DNA from: Candidatus Argoarchaeum ethanivorans
GTDB taxonomy: Archaea; Halobacteriota; Methanosarcinia; Methanosarcinales; EX4572-44
Assembly: GCA_004193545.1 (NCBI GenBank)
Contig: RPGO01000046.1
Coordinates: 1 to 33,286 of the forward strand
DNA: 33,286 nucleotides
Reading direction: 5' to 3'
The position numbers and the translations under genes were made by a program. Under the pieces are notes generated by a model that was given only the letters and a program-made list of their open reading frames with translations, did not search any database and was not told the DNA's origin. Shown in pieces: positions 6,267 to 13,626 of the stretch (its first letter is position 1; each line of letters opens with the position of its first letter).

Positions 6267-7190
6267 ATGTCTTATTCACTGGATCATGTTATCTCAATGA
6301 AAGATTTTACAAGAGAAATGATTGATGAGGTACTTGAGCTTGCAGAGAAACTTGAGCCTTTCGCACGCGGCAGACCGTGCAGGATGCTGGAAGACAAACT
6401 TCTTGCCTTGCTTTTCTATGAGCCAAGCACCCGCACTCGGCTGTCTTTCGATGCTGCAATCAAGCGGCTTGGAGGAAGTTCTATTGATTTTGGCATGGTC
6501 GAAGCAAGTTCTGTGTCAAAAGGTGAAACTCTTGCAGACACCATTCGGGTCGTCAGTGAATATGCTGATGCGATTGTGCTCAGGCACCCCAAAGAAGGTG
6601 CTGCACGAATGGCATCAGACTACTCGTCGGTACCAGTGATCAATGCTGGTGATGGAGGGGGGCATCACCCCACCCAAACCCTTCTTGACCTGTACACGAT
6701 TAAACGGGAGAGTAAACTTGAAGAAATAGATATTGCACTTGTCGGTGACCTGCGATATGGACGTACAGTCCATTCGTTCGCCTATGCACTGTCATTATAT
6801 GGTGTAAACATCTACCTCGTCTCGCCACCTCAATTACAGATGCCGCAGCATATAAAATCTGATCTTGTGCATCGTGGCATAACTATCAGGGAGACTAATA
6901 GTATTGAAGACGTTCTTGAAAAAATCGATGTGTTATATATGACCCGCATTCAAAAGGAGCGTTTCGCTGAACAGAGTGAATATCTTGCAGTGGCAGGGAG
7001 CTACCGACTTGGAAGTGAGATGCTCTCAAATGCGCGAGAGAACCTTATTATCATGCATCCACTTCCAAGGGTTAATGAGATTGATGCAAGTGTGGATGCA
7101 ACATCACACGCATGTTACTTTAAGCAGTCTTTTTATGGGGTGCCTACACGCATGGCAGTCCTTGTAAAGCTGTTGGAAGGGAAAATATGA
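6267..7190 (+). CDS. pyrB: Aspartate carbamoyltransferase, catalytic subunit
   Basis: The protein has 307 residues, the standard length. It condenses carbamoyl phosphate and aspartate, the committed step of pyrimidine synthesis. Carbamoyl-phosphate-binding STRTR is at residues 54-58, GDGGGHHPTQ at 128-137, and HPLPR at 264-268; the aspartate-domain LYMTRIQKERF is present. It is followed by the regulatory subunit gene pyrI, so the enzyme should be the allosteric dodecamer type. The stop overlaps the start of a 32-codon ORF (ATGA) that links pyrB to pyrI. Confidence 0.98.
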   Translation: MSYSLDHVISMKDFTREMIDEVLELAEKLEPFARGRPCRMLEDKLLALLFYEPSTRTRLSFDAAIKRLGGSSIDFGMVEASSVSKGETLADTIRVVSEYADAIVLRHPKEGAARMASDYSSVPVINAGDGGGHHPTQTLLDLYTIKRESKLEEIDIALVGDLRYGRTVHSFAYALSLYGVNIYLVSPPQLQMPQHIKSDLVHRGITIRETNSIEDVLEKIDVLYMTRIQKERFAEQSEYLAVAGSYRLGSEMLSNARENLIIMHPLPRVNEIDASVDATSHACYFKQSFYGVPTRMAVLVKLLEGKI

Positions 7191-7285
7191 GTCTTGAAAA
7201 CTGTACACCTCGCAGGCTCGGTGTGCAGAGAATATTTGTAAACAGGTATGCAGGAATATTTGTAAAGCTAAGAGGGAAAATATGA
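7187..7285 (+). CDS. 32-residue ORF bridging pyrB and pyrI, a duplication scar
   Basis: The ORF MSLENCTPRRLGVQRIFVNR..., ending IFVKLRGKI, overlaps the pyrB stop by ATGA and the pyrI start by ATGA. Its end resembles the end of PyrB (LVKLLEGKI), and its start resembles the pyrI start: GGGAAAATATGAGT occurs at both 7180 and 7275. GAATATTTGTAAA is also repeated twice inside it. The simplest reading is a roughly 95-bp tandem duplication of the pyrB-pyrI junction that has drifted but keeps an open, coupled frame. Whether the peptide does anything is unknown; it could simply preserve translational coupling. Confidence 0.5.
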   Translation: MSLENCTPRRLGVQRIFVNRYAGIFVKLRGKI

Positions 7286-7746
7286 GTGTTAAAAAAGAAC
7301 TCCTAGTGCGACCAATTGAACATGGCACTGTGATTGACCATATCAATGCAGGGCAGGCTTTAAACGTAATACGCATCATCGGCATAGCAGGGAGCATGGG
7401 TTCTGTTGTGAGCATTGCTATGAACGTGGCAAGTAAGGAGATGGGATTAAAAGACATTGTAAAGATAGAAGGAAGAGAACTTGATTCTAAACAGCTCGAT
7501 AAAATATCGCTGATTTCACCAGATGCCACCATTAACATTATCAGAAACTATGATGTAATATCAAAATACAATGTTGAACTTCCGGAAGAGATTATAGGGA
7601 TTGTAAGATGTAACAATCCTGATTGCATCACCAACAGTGATGAGCCGGTAGCGTCCAGTTTTACGGTAACCAAAAAACCAGTCATTCTTCGCTGCAAGTA
7701 TTGCGATCATATCATTTCAGAAGAGATAGCAGAACAACTTATATAA
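7282..7746 (+). CDS. pyrI: Aspartate carbamoyltransferase, regulatory subunit
   Basis: The protein has 154 residues. It binds CTP/ATP and holds the catalytic trimers together. The N-terminal allosteric domain begins KKELLVRPIEHGTVIDHI, with the INAGQALNVIRI block behind it. The C-terminal zinc site has four cysteines: C110 and C115 in CNNPDC, C138 and C141 in CKYC. All four ligands are present. It is preceded by the bridging ORF and shares its ATGA. Confidence 0.97.
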   Translation: MSVKKELLVRPIEHGTVIDHINAGQALNVIRIIGIAGSMGSVVSIAMNVASKEMGLKDIVKIEGRELDSKQLDKISLISPDATINIIRNYDVISKYNVELPEEIIGIVRCNNPDCITNSDEPVASSFTVTKKPVILRCKYCDHIISEEIAEQLI

Positions 7747-7775
7747 AAACATAATTGATATGCAATATAGAAACA

Positions 7776-8162
7776 ATGACAGATAATACGCATAATACTG
7801 AAATAAAAAAAGTGCTCTTGCTTTTGAAAAACATGGTTTATGAGAGCACGAGTCCACTCGAAACCCTTCGATTTGCCAAGTATTATCGTAAAAAAGGACT
7901 TGATGTGATAGTGGTATTGTGGGGGCCAATGGGGGTATTGCTTGGAAAAGCAGGAAAAAGGGGAGGTACGCCAAAGTACGATGAAAAAATGGAAGAATGT
8001 TTGAATCTCGGAGTCGTGTTTCGATGCTGTCGTCTCGGCTCAGATATTATAGGAGTGGATGAATCCGAGCTGATACAAGGTGTTGAAATTATTGAAGCGC
8101 ATGCGGTGGCAGAACTCTTCCTTAAATACAGTCAGCCAGGTCACATGATTATAAGTCTATGA
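7776..8162 (+). CDS. DsrE-like family protein
   Basis: The protein has 128 residues from the ATG at 7776; a TTG at 7755 is in frame but lacks support. The pattern KVLLLLKNMVYESTSP, then ALL-beta/helix alternation with VIVVLWGPMGVLLGK and a C-terminal AVAELFLKYSQPGHMIISL, fits the DsrE/DsrF-like fold, small proteins that relay sulfane sulfur or bind small ligands. Two adjacent cysteines (RCCR) lie near residue 86. It overlaps the next gene by ATGA, so it is probably co-translated with the flavoprotein reductase. Specific function is unknown. Confidence 0.7.
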   Translation: MTDNTHNTEIKKVLLLLKNMVYESTSPLETLRFAKYYRKKGLDVIVVLWGPMGVLLGKAGKRGGTPKYDEKMEECLNLGVVFRCCRLGSDIIGVDESELIQGVEIIEAHAVAELFLKYSQPGHMIISL

Positions 8163-9271
8163 AATACGATGTTGTGGTAGTTGGTGCAGGACCTGTTGGA
8201 GCAATTGCTGCGCGATATAGTGCAAAACACGGCGCTAATACGTTAATAGTAGAAGAACACCCCTATATCGGTTCACCAGTCCAGTGCACAGGTATTATCA
8301 GCACAAAAGCACTGGATGAATGCGATTTAAAACCAGAGAGTTCCTTTGTGTATCGTAATATCAGGGGTGCAAACATCTACTCACCGGGTTGCCACTGTAT
8401 AAAAGTTGACGGCGGTAAAACAAAAGCATACGTCATCGACAGAAAAATCTTCGACCGTACACTGGTAGCAAAAGCACTTGATGAAGGTGCAGATCTTATT
8501 TTACGAACAAAAGCGACAGCACTTAAAAATAACAAGAACGGGGCAGTGTTGACCGTGCGGCAGAATGGCACTCTGCAAGAAATACAGACAAAAGTGGTTA
8601 TCGGTGCAGATGGTATTCAAAGCGGCATTGCACGGATGTCCGGACTTGGTAGAGTTGAAAAAATACTAAGCTGCATTCAAGTCGAAGGACAGTACGAGAT
8701 AGCGGATGCCGATTTTGTAGAGATATTTCTCGGAAACAAGGTTGCACCAGGATTTTTTGCATGGGTGGTACCTGCAGCAGACAACATCGCCCGTATAGGT
8801 CTGTGTGTAAATTCCTCTAATAGATCGGCACACCAATATCTCCAAAAACTGCTAAAAGAGCATCCAATTGTATCAACAAGGTATCATGGCTCATCCACGA
8901 GCATGGTTGTTGGTGGAATGCCTGTTGGGGCTTTGAAGCATACCTGTACTGATGCTGTACTTATCGTTGGTGATGCGGCAGGGCAGATAAAACCAACATC
9001 TGGTGGTGGAATCTACACAGGTGCTGTCTGTGCCAGGATTGCAGGAGAAGTGGCAAGCATTGGCGATGCAAGTAAGAAGGGACTGGAGCTGTATGATACA
9101 ATGTGGCGAAAGCATATTGGAAAAGAGCTTACGATTGGTATGTATATACATAACACGCTTGGAAGTTTCAGTGATCAACGATTAGATGAGTTTATCAATA
9201 TTTTTGATGACCAGAAGATCATGGATACCGTGAAACAATATGGTGATATGGATCATCCATCATTGCAGTAA
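8159..9271 (+). CDS. Geranylgeranyl reductase family FAD-dependent oxidoreductase
   Basis: The protein has 370 residues. The N-terminal FAD motif is VVVVGAGPVGAIAARYSAKHG, followed by the family's substrate/FAD region with PVQCTG near residue 42. The second FAD motif is IVGDAAGQIKPTSGGGIYTG around residue 270. This family includes the archaeal enzyme that saturates geranylgeranyl chains of membrane lipids. A second, closer match to that enzyme with an adjacent ferredoxin lies at 21587-22765, so this one may act on another polyprenyl substrate such as a quinone-like carrier or a dolichyl lipid. Coupled to the DsrE-like gene upstream. Confidence 0.88.
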   Translation: MKYDVVVVGAGPVGAIAARYSAKHGANTLIVEEHPYIGSPVQCTGIISTKALDECDLKPESSFVYRNIRGANIYSPGCHCIKVDGGKTKAYVIDRKIFDRTLVAKALDEGADLILRTKATALKNNKNGAVLTVRQNGTLQEIQTKVVIGADGIQSGIARMSGLGRVEKILSCIQVEGQYEIADADFVEIFLGNKVAPGFFAWVVPAADNIARIGLCVNSSNRSAHQYLQKLLKEHPIVSTRYHGSSTSMVVGGMPVGALKHTCTDAVLIVGDAAGQIKPTSGGGIYTGAVCARIAGEVASIGDASKKGLELYDTMWRKHIGKELTIGMYIHNTLGSFSDQRLDEFINIFDDQKIMDTVKQYGDMDHPSLQ

Positions 9272-9276
9272 TTATT

Positions 9277-9566
9277 GAATCCGAAGACTCACTATTATCT
9301 TATTATGACTACATCTGTAATGTATTGTTCTCTATTTCTTGCAGCGGCTTTGGAAAGTAAGTAAAAAACAATGTGGTGGTGCGTTAAGAGATTAAAACAA
9401 GGGAGTGTTCATGGTTGCTGTTACTCGGTGATGATGAGCAAAAGAGATGTACTACGTATGTCATGGTTCCATTGAAAAACGTCATTATGGAGAAACTTAT
9501 GTAAGAGGATATAGAAACTGGATTTAGAGTGTTGTTTAGCATTGCGAAGTGATACTATTGCACGTT
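9277..9566 (+). pseudogene. Decayed multihaem cytochrome c gene, inverted relative of 10335-10661
   Basis: This strand matches the minus-strand cytochrome at 10335-10661 along its length: the signal-peptide segment CTCACTATTATCTTATTAT, then AGTGTTCATGG, GTATGTCATGGTTCC (a CxxCH haem site), GAAAAACGTCATTATGGA and ATAGAAACTGGATTT. It carries many insertions and deletions of one to a few bases and several stops, so it cannot make the protein. Beyond 9566, to about 9830, stray fragments with His and Cys codons may be the rest of a longer cytochrome, but I cannot align them to anything here. Confidence 0.75.
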
Positions 9567-9956
9567 AAACATGGCGAAACCTTCCCACAGCCACAACTCC
9601 ACCTCAATTCCAGAGGCGATACATCTCAAACAAGTTGCGCTAGCTATCGTCATGTTGAGATCCACCTCATTAAAACACATGCTAAATTGTGAAGATTGCG
9701 AGTGCCAGAATTCATCTACCTGATTCCTGCGGTTAACGTTTCATCAAAATCATCTCTGAAACAGCAGATTATTGGTATTGCGCAGCGATTGAACTTACAA
9801 AGGGGCGGTATTATGTTGCTGGGTTGCTAACAAATTCCTATTTTTGGAATAACCTCTGAAATGGAATTTATTATCCTTACTTTTATCATTTGAATTGTTT
9901 CGTAATTCCGGCGGAGTGCTGATTTATTAACAAACGTAAAGGTAAAAGAGCACCAA

Positions 9957-10351
9957 TGTGAAAGATTTATGCATCCCTATGTTGAACAGGATATTGCTGG
10001 CCATTCGTAATATGTATTGTGGTACTTATTATATCAGGTGCTCAGATCCACTGGCCTGGATCTGTTCATTTATTTGGAAGTTTTCAGACCGCAGTGTGCT
10101 GTCCCTTGGCTGGTTTGAAGTTATTATTGGTTTGCAGATTTTCACAATGTAGCTCATCTACAGCTTAGTCTCCGCAGGATTATGCAATTTATATTCCAAG
10201 GAAATAAAGAGATATCCCCAATGGATTGTCCGAATAAAGTTTATATTTTGTGGAATATTCAAGGCACTTAGTCCATATCCGCCAACGGTTGATGAGAAGT
10301 TTAATCCTTTGCAAAAGATGTCATACCTTATGTTTCATAAAGGACAGTGAT
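9957..10351 (+). pseudogene. Decayed b-type (cytochrome b561-like) membrane cytochrome gene
   Basis: Fragments in different frames recall the HyaC/FdnI type of di-haem cytochrome b: ERFMHPYVEQDIAGH at the first helix, then VLIISGAQIHWPGSVHLFG, then GWFEVIIGLQIF, and finally KFNPLQKMSYLMF, which matches the family's YNxxQK segment. Frameshifts and stops separate them. Such proteins pass electrons between a membrane carrier and periplasmic cytochromes. Its position directly behind the decayed cytochrome c suggests they were once one operon. Confidence 0.6.
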
Positions 10352-10661
10352 GCCCCATTCTTCTTATCCGGTGAACGTACAGATCACTTCCGTGACACAA
10401 GAAACAACGATTTACTTCAAATCCAGTTTCTATCTCCTCTATATGTTTTCCATAATGACGTTTTTCATACTGGGAACCATGACATACAGTACATCTTTGC
10501 TCATCACCGAGAACAGCACCATGAACACTCTGTTTTACCTCTTCTAATGCACCACTATGACAGGAAGCGCATTTACTTTCCAAAGCCAAGCCGCTATAAG
10601 AACAAGAGAGAACAATACACATAGATAATATAATAAGATAATAGTGAGTTCGATTCATCAT
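10335..10661 (-). CDS. Truncated multihaem c-type cytochrome
   Basis: The ORF has 108 residues with a signal peptide (MMNRTHYYLIILSMCIVL, cleaved near ALES) and three CxxCH haem sites: CASCH, CTVCH and CFLCH. Additional His residues (VHGAV, RHYGKH) could be distal ligands. It should be exported and hold three haems if made. The C-terminus is abnormal: the last residues come from the antisense of the decayed cytochrome b end, and the coding sequence appears to be cut near 10350-10380. Multihaem cytochromes in this lineage usually carry more haems, so I consider this a truncated copy, possibly non-functional. Confidence 0.65.
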   Translation of the reverse strand: MMNRTHYYLIILSMCIVLSCSYSGLALESKCASCHSGALEEVKQSVHGAVLGDEQRCTVCHGSQYEKRHYGKHIEEIETGFEVNRCFLCHGSDLYVHRIRRMGHHCPL

Positions 10662-11002
10662 CGCAATCCTTTATACATTACTGTACTTATAGTTTTTCAT
10701 TTTATGTCGTAGTCAGATTGAGGCTGTCGAATTGGCTTTAAGAGTTCCGGTTTCTAATTTGACAGGTCTTTTTTGTTCTATCAAGGCTTCTTTAGTTCTG
10801 ACCTTAGAAGGTATATTGTTAGAAAACTCACAAACAGTGATATTACCTGAACTGTACCATTTTCATTGAATTTTTAAGACACAGATTGGCGTTGATTAAC
10901 ACAGATTTTGTGTAAATCTGTGTCTATGATAATTTTTAAAGATCAGGCAAACTGTTTACTGGAAGTTTCCTTAGGCAGACCTGGAATTTTTATTGTGAAG
11001 CA
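10662..11002. other. Non-coding stretch with an 11-bp inverted repeat
   Basis: No gene is visible. AGACACAGATT at 10877-10887 and its complement at 10915-10925 form an inverted repeat, with another ACACAGAT copy between the arms, so the transcript could fold in more than one way. 10929-10975 resembles 26397-26440 (shared core TTTACTGGAAGTTT). Confidence 0.55.
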
Positions 11003-11112
11003 CTGCAAAGCTGCGCTTTGCAGAAAGTAACCAGCAACTGCACAACTTCGTTGTGCAGAAGGCAACTCCCGACTCTTGATTGCGCTAGCAATCGAGTGCG
11101 TTAGCAATCGAG
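11003..11112 (-). repeat. Composite palindrome cluster, left of tRNA-Leu (P-Q-R order)
   Basis: Three hairpins each have 9-bp arms and a 3-4 base loop. P is at 11003-11023 (arms CTGCAAAGC/GCTTTGCAG, loop TGC). Q is at 11038-11058 (arms CTGCACAAC/GTTGTGCAG, loop TTC). R is at 11075-11096 (arms CTTGATTGC/GCAATCGAG, loop GCTA). An extra half-R copy, TTAGCAATCGAG, follows at 11101-11112. On the minus strand the order is R-Q-P, the same as the plus-strand order in the clusters at 11261 and 13478. Confidence 0.85.
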
Positions 11113-11128
11113 TGCGAAGCAATCAAAG

Positions 11129-11239
11129 TGCGAGGGATGGGATTTGAACCCACGAACTCCTTAGAGACAGGATGGCTTCGATACCTTCTTTTAAGTACCA
11201 CTTAAGTCCTGCACCGTTGGCCAACTTGGTTACCCTCGC
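11129..11239 (-). tRNA. tRNA-Leu (anticodon UAA) with a 27-base intron
   Basis: Read on the minus strand, the acceptor GCGAGGG pairs with CCCTCGC and the discriminator is A. The T loop is TTCAAAT inside GTGGG/CCCAT. The anticodon arm CAGGA-CTTAAGA-TCCTG shows anticodon TAA once an intron (11174-11200) is removed from between positions 37 and 38, the canonical archaeal site. The extra arm, TGTCTCTAAGGAGTTC, is long, as in class II leucine tRNAs. The spliced length is 84. No CCA is encoded. The gene is flanked on both sides by composite palindrome clusters in opposite orientation. Confidence 0.95.
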
Positions 11240-11260
11240 TTTCTGGGTGCTGTTTCAGCG

Positions 11261-11375
11261 CTCGATTACTTGCGTAATCGAGAATTAAAGGTTATTGGTT
11301 ATTTTCTGCACAACGAAGTTGTGCGGCACTTGCGTAATCGAGAGTTATTGTCTCTGTAAAGCGCAAGCTTTGCAG
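11261..11375 (+). repeat. Composite palindrome cluster, right of tRNA-Leu (R-Q-R'-P order)
   Basis: R is at 11261-11282 (arms CTCGATTAC/GTAATCGAG, loop TTGC). The linker contains GGTTATTGGTTATTTT. Q is at 11306-11326 (loop GAA). A half-R is at 11329-11342. A second linker, AGTTATTGTCT, leads to P at 11354-11375 (arms CTGTAAAGC/GCTTTGCAG, loop GCAA, a GNRA tetraloop). The 43 bases at 11333-11375 recur almost unchanged at 23168-23210. Confidence 0.85.
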
Positions 11376-11409
11376 CTGTGATGATTCACTTTGTTTATAG
11401 CTGTTTTCC

Positions 11410-12717
11410 TTATAATGTTGTGCATATAGCTATGATTACTGCTGAAGCACTGGTGGATGCAAGGTTTACCCCATTGTTGCTGAGCAGTTTTTTCTGCTGT
11501 AGTGTGGCTCCAAGGAAGCTGTCAATGTTTGTGCCGAGTAATCCAGCAAAGGTTATCACAAGTATGCTGGTTGGATGGAATGGAATAAGCTGTGTTATTG
11601 CAGCAATCATGGCTATGATAAATGCGCCCGTGATAGATGCACACTCTCCTGCAAGCGTTATGCCTCCATCCGTTCCAGCGGTAGTTTTTTTGAGGGTAGT
11701 TATCATGCGGGGCTGACTCTTCGAGGTCTGGCCAATCTCGCTTGCCAGAGTGTCCCCAAGAGCTGTGGAAAGCGATGCAAGATAGGCTATTAATATAATA
11801 TTCTGGTATGCTGGGAAAGCCTGGTAAGAAATCGCAAGGCTGAAAGCTGGTAGAGAGTTTGAGAAAACATTTGTGTAGCTTCTAACACCGCCTTTCTTTT
11901 CTGCCACTCCTTTTGCTTTCTTGTATTCATATTTGTATTTTGTAAACCCTCCCCCTATGGAAAAAAACGCGATGAGTGGAGCAAACCAGAGCAGGTTTGT
12001 AAAGCTGATAATAATCACTCCAATAAGAGTTGCAGCAATCATTGCACTAATGTCTGCCACATCCTTTTTGTAGGCGGCATAACTTAGCAAGAGGGCAATG
12101 GTTATCGCTACCATCAGTTGCGCTGGTTCTGCAGTATAGCCAATATTTGCAAAGAGCCATATAGCCATAGCAGTTCCAATAATGGTGGTGAAATCCTTGT
12201 GGGCATGGGGAATAACACTCAACAGGACTGCTGTCAGGCTCCCAATCACGCTTAAAAATAGCATACTTCTAAATTCTATTGTATTACCTGTTAGTATCAA
12301 GCATGTTAAGCTTGCAATGATTACTCCATTAAACAGATACAGTAGTGTTGGCTTTGCTGTTTTTTCTGTTAGAAAATATGTATCAAATGTATTGTTTTTA
12401 TGATTTGATAGGTAGCGCAGTTGTATCTCTGTGAGTGGACCTGCTATCGCGATGATCGCTGCTGCTGCCCCTATTACATAAAAATCAAACGTGTAACCAC
12501 AGTTGTTCAACACGATCTTCGGGAGTACCATAACAAACAGTGAGATGCTTATATTAAAAGAGCGCTGGAACTGCTTTGCCGTAGTATTATTTTTGATGAA
12601 GAGTACTAACGATGTAATGAGGATGAGTAATGCAAATCCATGATCTTTGATTACAGGTTGTGTAAATACGAGAAATCCAGGCAGCAGTATTTGGAACCGG
12701 TTGTAATGTTGATCCAT
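11410..12717 (-). CDS. DUF92 family integral membrane protein
   Basis: The protein has 435 residues and about 11-12 hydrophobic helices. The C-terminal half is a DUF92 domain: GGVRSYTNVFSNSLPA, GDTLASEIGQTSK and TAGTDGGITLAGECAS are its signature loops. DUF92 includes the plant phytyl-phosphate kinase VTE6, so an isoprenyl-phosphate kinase or related CTP-dependent activity is plausible. The N-terminal 200 residues are additional membrane helices, as in other archaeal members. It is divergent from a cis-prenyltransferase paralogue with only 73 bases between starts, and a second one lies beyond, so I infer a role in making or recycling polyprenyl glycosyl-carrier lipids. Confidence 0.85.
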   Translation of the reverse strand: MDQHYNRFQILLPGFLVFTQPVIKDHGFALLILITSLVLFIKNNTTAKQFQRSFNISISLFVMVLPKIVLNNCGYTFDFYVIGAAAAIIAIAGPLTEIQLRYLSNHKNNTFDTYFLTEKTAKPTLLYLFNGVIIASLTCLILTGNTIEFRSMLFLSVIGSLTAVLLSVIPHAHKDFTTIIGTAMAIWLFANIGYTAEPAQLMVAITIALLLSYAAYKKDVADISAMIAATLIGVIIISFTNLLWFAPLIAFFSIGGGFTKYKYEYKKAKGVAEKKGGVRSYTNVFSNSLPAFSLAISYQAFPAYQNIILIAYLASLSTALGDTLASEIGQTSKSQPRMITTLKKTTAGTDGGITLAGECASITGAFIIAMIAAITQLIPFHPTSILVITFAGLLGTNIDSFLGATLQQKKLLSNNGVNLASTSASAVIIAICTTL

Positions 12718-12790
12718 CTATCAAGTACTGAACGTAGATAGTTTGACAAATACTTTATCCTCCAGATGCGCTATAAACAGATGTGATACT

Positions 12791-13432
12791 ATGCAAGTTG
12801 TTCAGCAATTATATGAACAAAGACTTTTAGCATTAATTAACAAAAGTGCGGTGCCACGGCATGTAGTACTGGTGCTTGATGAATCGGATGTATTATCAAA
12901 TGATGCCAGTAAATTTACCCATTTTGCTAACTGGTGCATCGAGGTTAATATCGCTATACTGACGGTTTTTATAAGTATTATAGAAGAGAGTGCAACTGAG
13001 ATTATTGGTAAACAACTTGTAGAGCAAATACAAAAAGCTCTTTGTCCAGTAACAAGCAACATTCGTATTTATTGCAGGGAAAAAGATACTAACATCGAGT
13101 TGGGCGATGGTTTTTGCATCAATCTGGCAGTTGGCTACAGTGGACGCTTTGAACTCACCAACACGATTAAAAAGATTATGCATAAAGTTGAGAGGGGGGA
13201 ACTATCGGCAGAAAACATTGATGAAGCTGTTATTGAGCAGCATCTTTCCATACAGTGCGAACCAGACCTTGTGATCCGCTCGGGAGGAAAAAGGCTTACG
13301 GATTTTTTAATCTGGCAATCGGTATATTCTGAATTTTATTTTACAGATGCGAACTGGCAAAACTATCGAAAAGTCGATTTTCTCCGTGCAATCAGGGATT
13401 ACCAGAAACGACAACGAAGGTATGGAAAGTAA
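12791..13432 (+). CDS. Cis-prenyltransferase paralogue lacking the N-terminal catalytic motif
   Basis: The protein has 213 residues from the ATG at 12791 (a TTG at 12743 is in frame upstream). It aligns end to end with UppS at 13610-14566: VPRHVVLVLDESDVLS replaces VPSHIAIIMDGNRRFA, keeping the Asp but losing the G-N-R-R diphosphate-binding residues. The C-terminal block DLVIRSGGKRLTDFLIWQS and EFYFTDANW is intact. This pattern, catalytic N-terminus lost and RxG C-terminus kept, is that of the accessory subunit (NgBR/Nus1 type) of two-component cis-prenyltransferases, also reported in Methanosarcina. I infer it partners with the convergent UppS. The alternative is a decaying duplicate. Confidence 0.8.
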   Translation: MQVVQQLYEQRLLALINKSAVPRHVVLVLDESDVLSNDASKFTHFANWCIEVNIAILTVFISIIEESATEIIGKQLVEQIQKALCPVTSNIRIYCREKDTNIELGDGFCINLAVGYSGRFELTNTIKKIMHKVERGELSAENIDEAVIEQHLSIQCEPDLVIRSGGKRLTDFLIWQSVYSEFYFTDANWQNYRKVDFLRAIRDYQKRQRRYGK

Positions 13433-13626
13433 CAGTACACCACCGTTTGATTGCCTTTACCTTTGATTGCTAACGCACTCGATTGCTTCGCAATCGAGAA
13501 TTGACCGTTAACCGTTATTTCTGCACAACGGAGTTGTGCAGTCGAGAATTATCTCCGCGAAAGCGAAGTTGTGTGATTCTGCAAAGCGCAAGCTTTGCAG
13601 TGCAGTACATCACCATTTGATTGCCT
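13433..13626. repeat. Composite palindrome cluster between the cis-prenyltransferase genes, with flanking direct repeats
   Basis: R is at 13478-13498 (arms CTCGATTGC/GCAATCGAG, loop TTC), Q at 13521-13541 (loop GGA) and P at 13579-13600 (loop GCAA), with linkers like those at 11261-11375. The whole unit is bracketed by 24-base direct repeats, 13433-13456 and 13603-13626, which differ at two positions. The right copy includes the last codon or so and the stop of uppS. Both convergent genes end here, so the hairpins may serve as bidirectional terminators whatever their origin. Confidence 0.85.

Noticed and set aside
9958-10152. A 64-residue plus-strand ORF as an intact small membrane protein
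   Set aside because: Only its last third matches the cytochrome b pattern; the rest of that match is in other frames, so it is part of a decayed gene.
11003-11375. CRISPR array
   Set aside because: Repeats are hairpins of three types with short, related linkers; there are no regularly sized unique spacers and no cas gene.
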